64,000 nucleotides of DNA, taken from contig JAJDYJ010000048.1 in NCBI GenBank assembly GCA_022822865.1, positions 1 through 64,000 of the forward strand, written 5' to 3'. The DNA is from Pseudomonadales bacterium. GTDB lineage: Bacteria > Pseudomonadota > Gammaproteobacteria > Pseudomonadales > Pseudohongiellaceae. Within the stretch, counting starts at the first letter, position 1. Every line of letters begins with the position of its first letter. Of this stretch, positions 63,984 through 64,000 are shown piece by piece. The notes under the pieces were generated by a model. It ran no database searches, had not been told where the DNA came from, and was given only the letters and a program-made list of their open reading frames with translations. The translations under genes and the position numbers were made by a program.

Positions 63984-64000
63984 ACGGGGTTGGCGGCCAG
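63980..64000 (+). CDS. Start of a further operon gene (truncated by the edge)
   Basis: The E1 stop overlaps ATG 63980 in ATGA, followed by NGVGG in frame, so another gene of the operon starts here. Only seven codons are visible. In known relatives the next gene is often DUF6527 or a JAB-type isopeptidase, but this cannot be seen. Confidence 0.5.

Overview
The window looks like the chromosome of a high-GC gammaproteobacterium, probably uncultivated or at least not one I can name, that carries a large integrated conjugative element. The left 14 kb holds the conserved gammaproteobacterial order nnr-tsaE-amiB-mutL-miaA-hfq-hflX-hflK-hflC-DUF2065-hisZ-purA, all on the + strand and tightly spaced. 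It is preceded by a tRNA-Pro(CGG) and a small secreted DUF2059-like protein on the - strand. MutL has an endonuclease-type motif, so the host probably uses MutH-independent mismatch repair.

From 14.2 to 19.9 kb the base composition drops. Three tightly packed genes lie here: an amino-methyltransferase-like DNA methylase, a protein with two GHKL ATPase modules (Hsp90/MORC-like at the N-terminus, histidine-kinase-like at the C-terminus), and a receiver-like protein. The block ends beside an odd tRNA gene (19959-20048) that has a serine-type long variable arm and G discriminator but a UCU anticodon. Next come a ROK sugar kinase, a small coiled-coil protein, a CopC-like lipoprotein and a giant Calx-beta autotransporter.

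From 26 to 32.5 kb is a patchwork: a GAF-domain fragment, a lone acyl carrier protein, RadC, a chimeric relic of two transposases, and a low-GC pair (C5-cytosine methyltransferase plus a UvrD-type helicase with a Cas4/AddB-like Fe-S nuclease). This pair looks like a restriction or defence module.

From 32.8 to 60.1 kb is a nearly complete F-type conjugation system. A LexA/CI-like S24 repressor is divergent from it. Then follow an HTH regulator, TraA, L, E, K, B, V, C, a degenerate HD-family protein, TrbI, an S26-type TraF/TrhF, TraW, SSB, TraU, TrbC, TraN, TraF (thioredoxin fold), TraH, TraG, TraD and a MobF relaxase-helicase TraI. Most genes overlap by the ATGA type, so they form one operon. 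Between traG and traD sits a 2.5-kb cargo insert with an OLD-like ATPase on the opposite strand, flanked by a roughly 100-bp direct repeat of the traD start. No integrase or attachment site is visible, so the element's limits are unknown; it may start near 32.7 kb and continue past the right edge.

From 60.2 kb to the end is a second accessory cluster: a HigBA toxin-antitoxin pair with a frameshifted toxin, an ImmA/IrrE peptidase with an XRE regulator, and, divergent from them, an operon of DUF2188, a ubiquitin-like protein and an E1-like ThiF enzyme. This operon runs off the edge. It is the best candidate for a poorly described system here, followed by the methylase/dual-ATPase/receiver trio and the OLD-like cargo gene.
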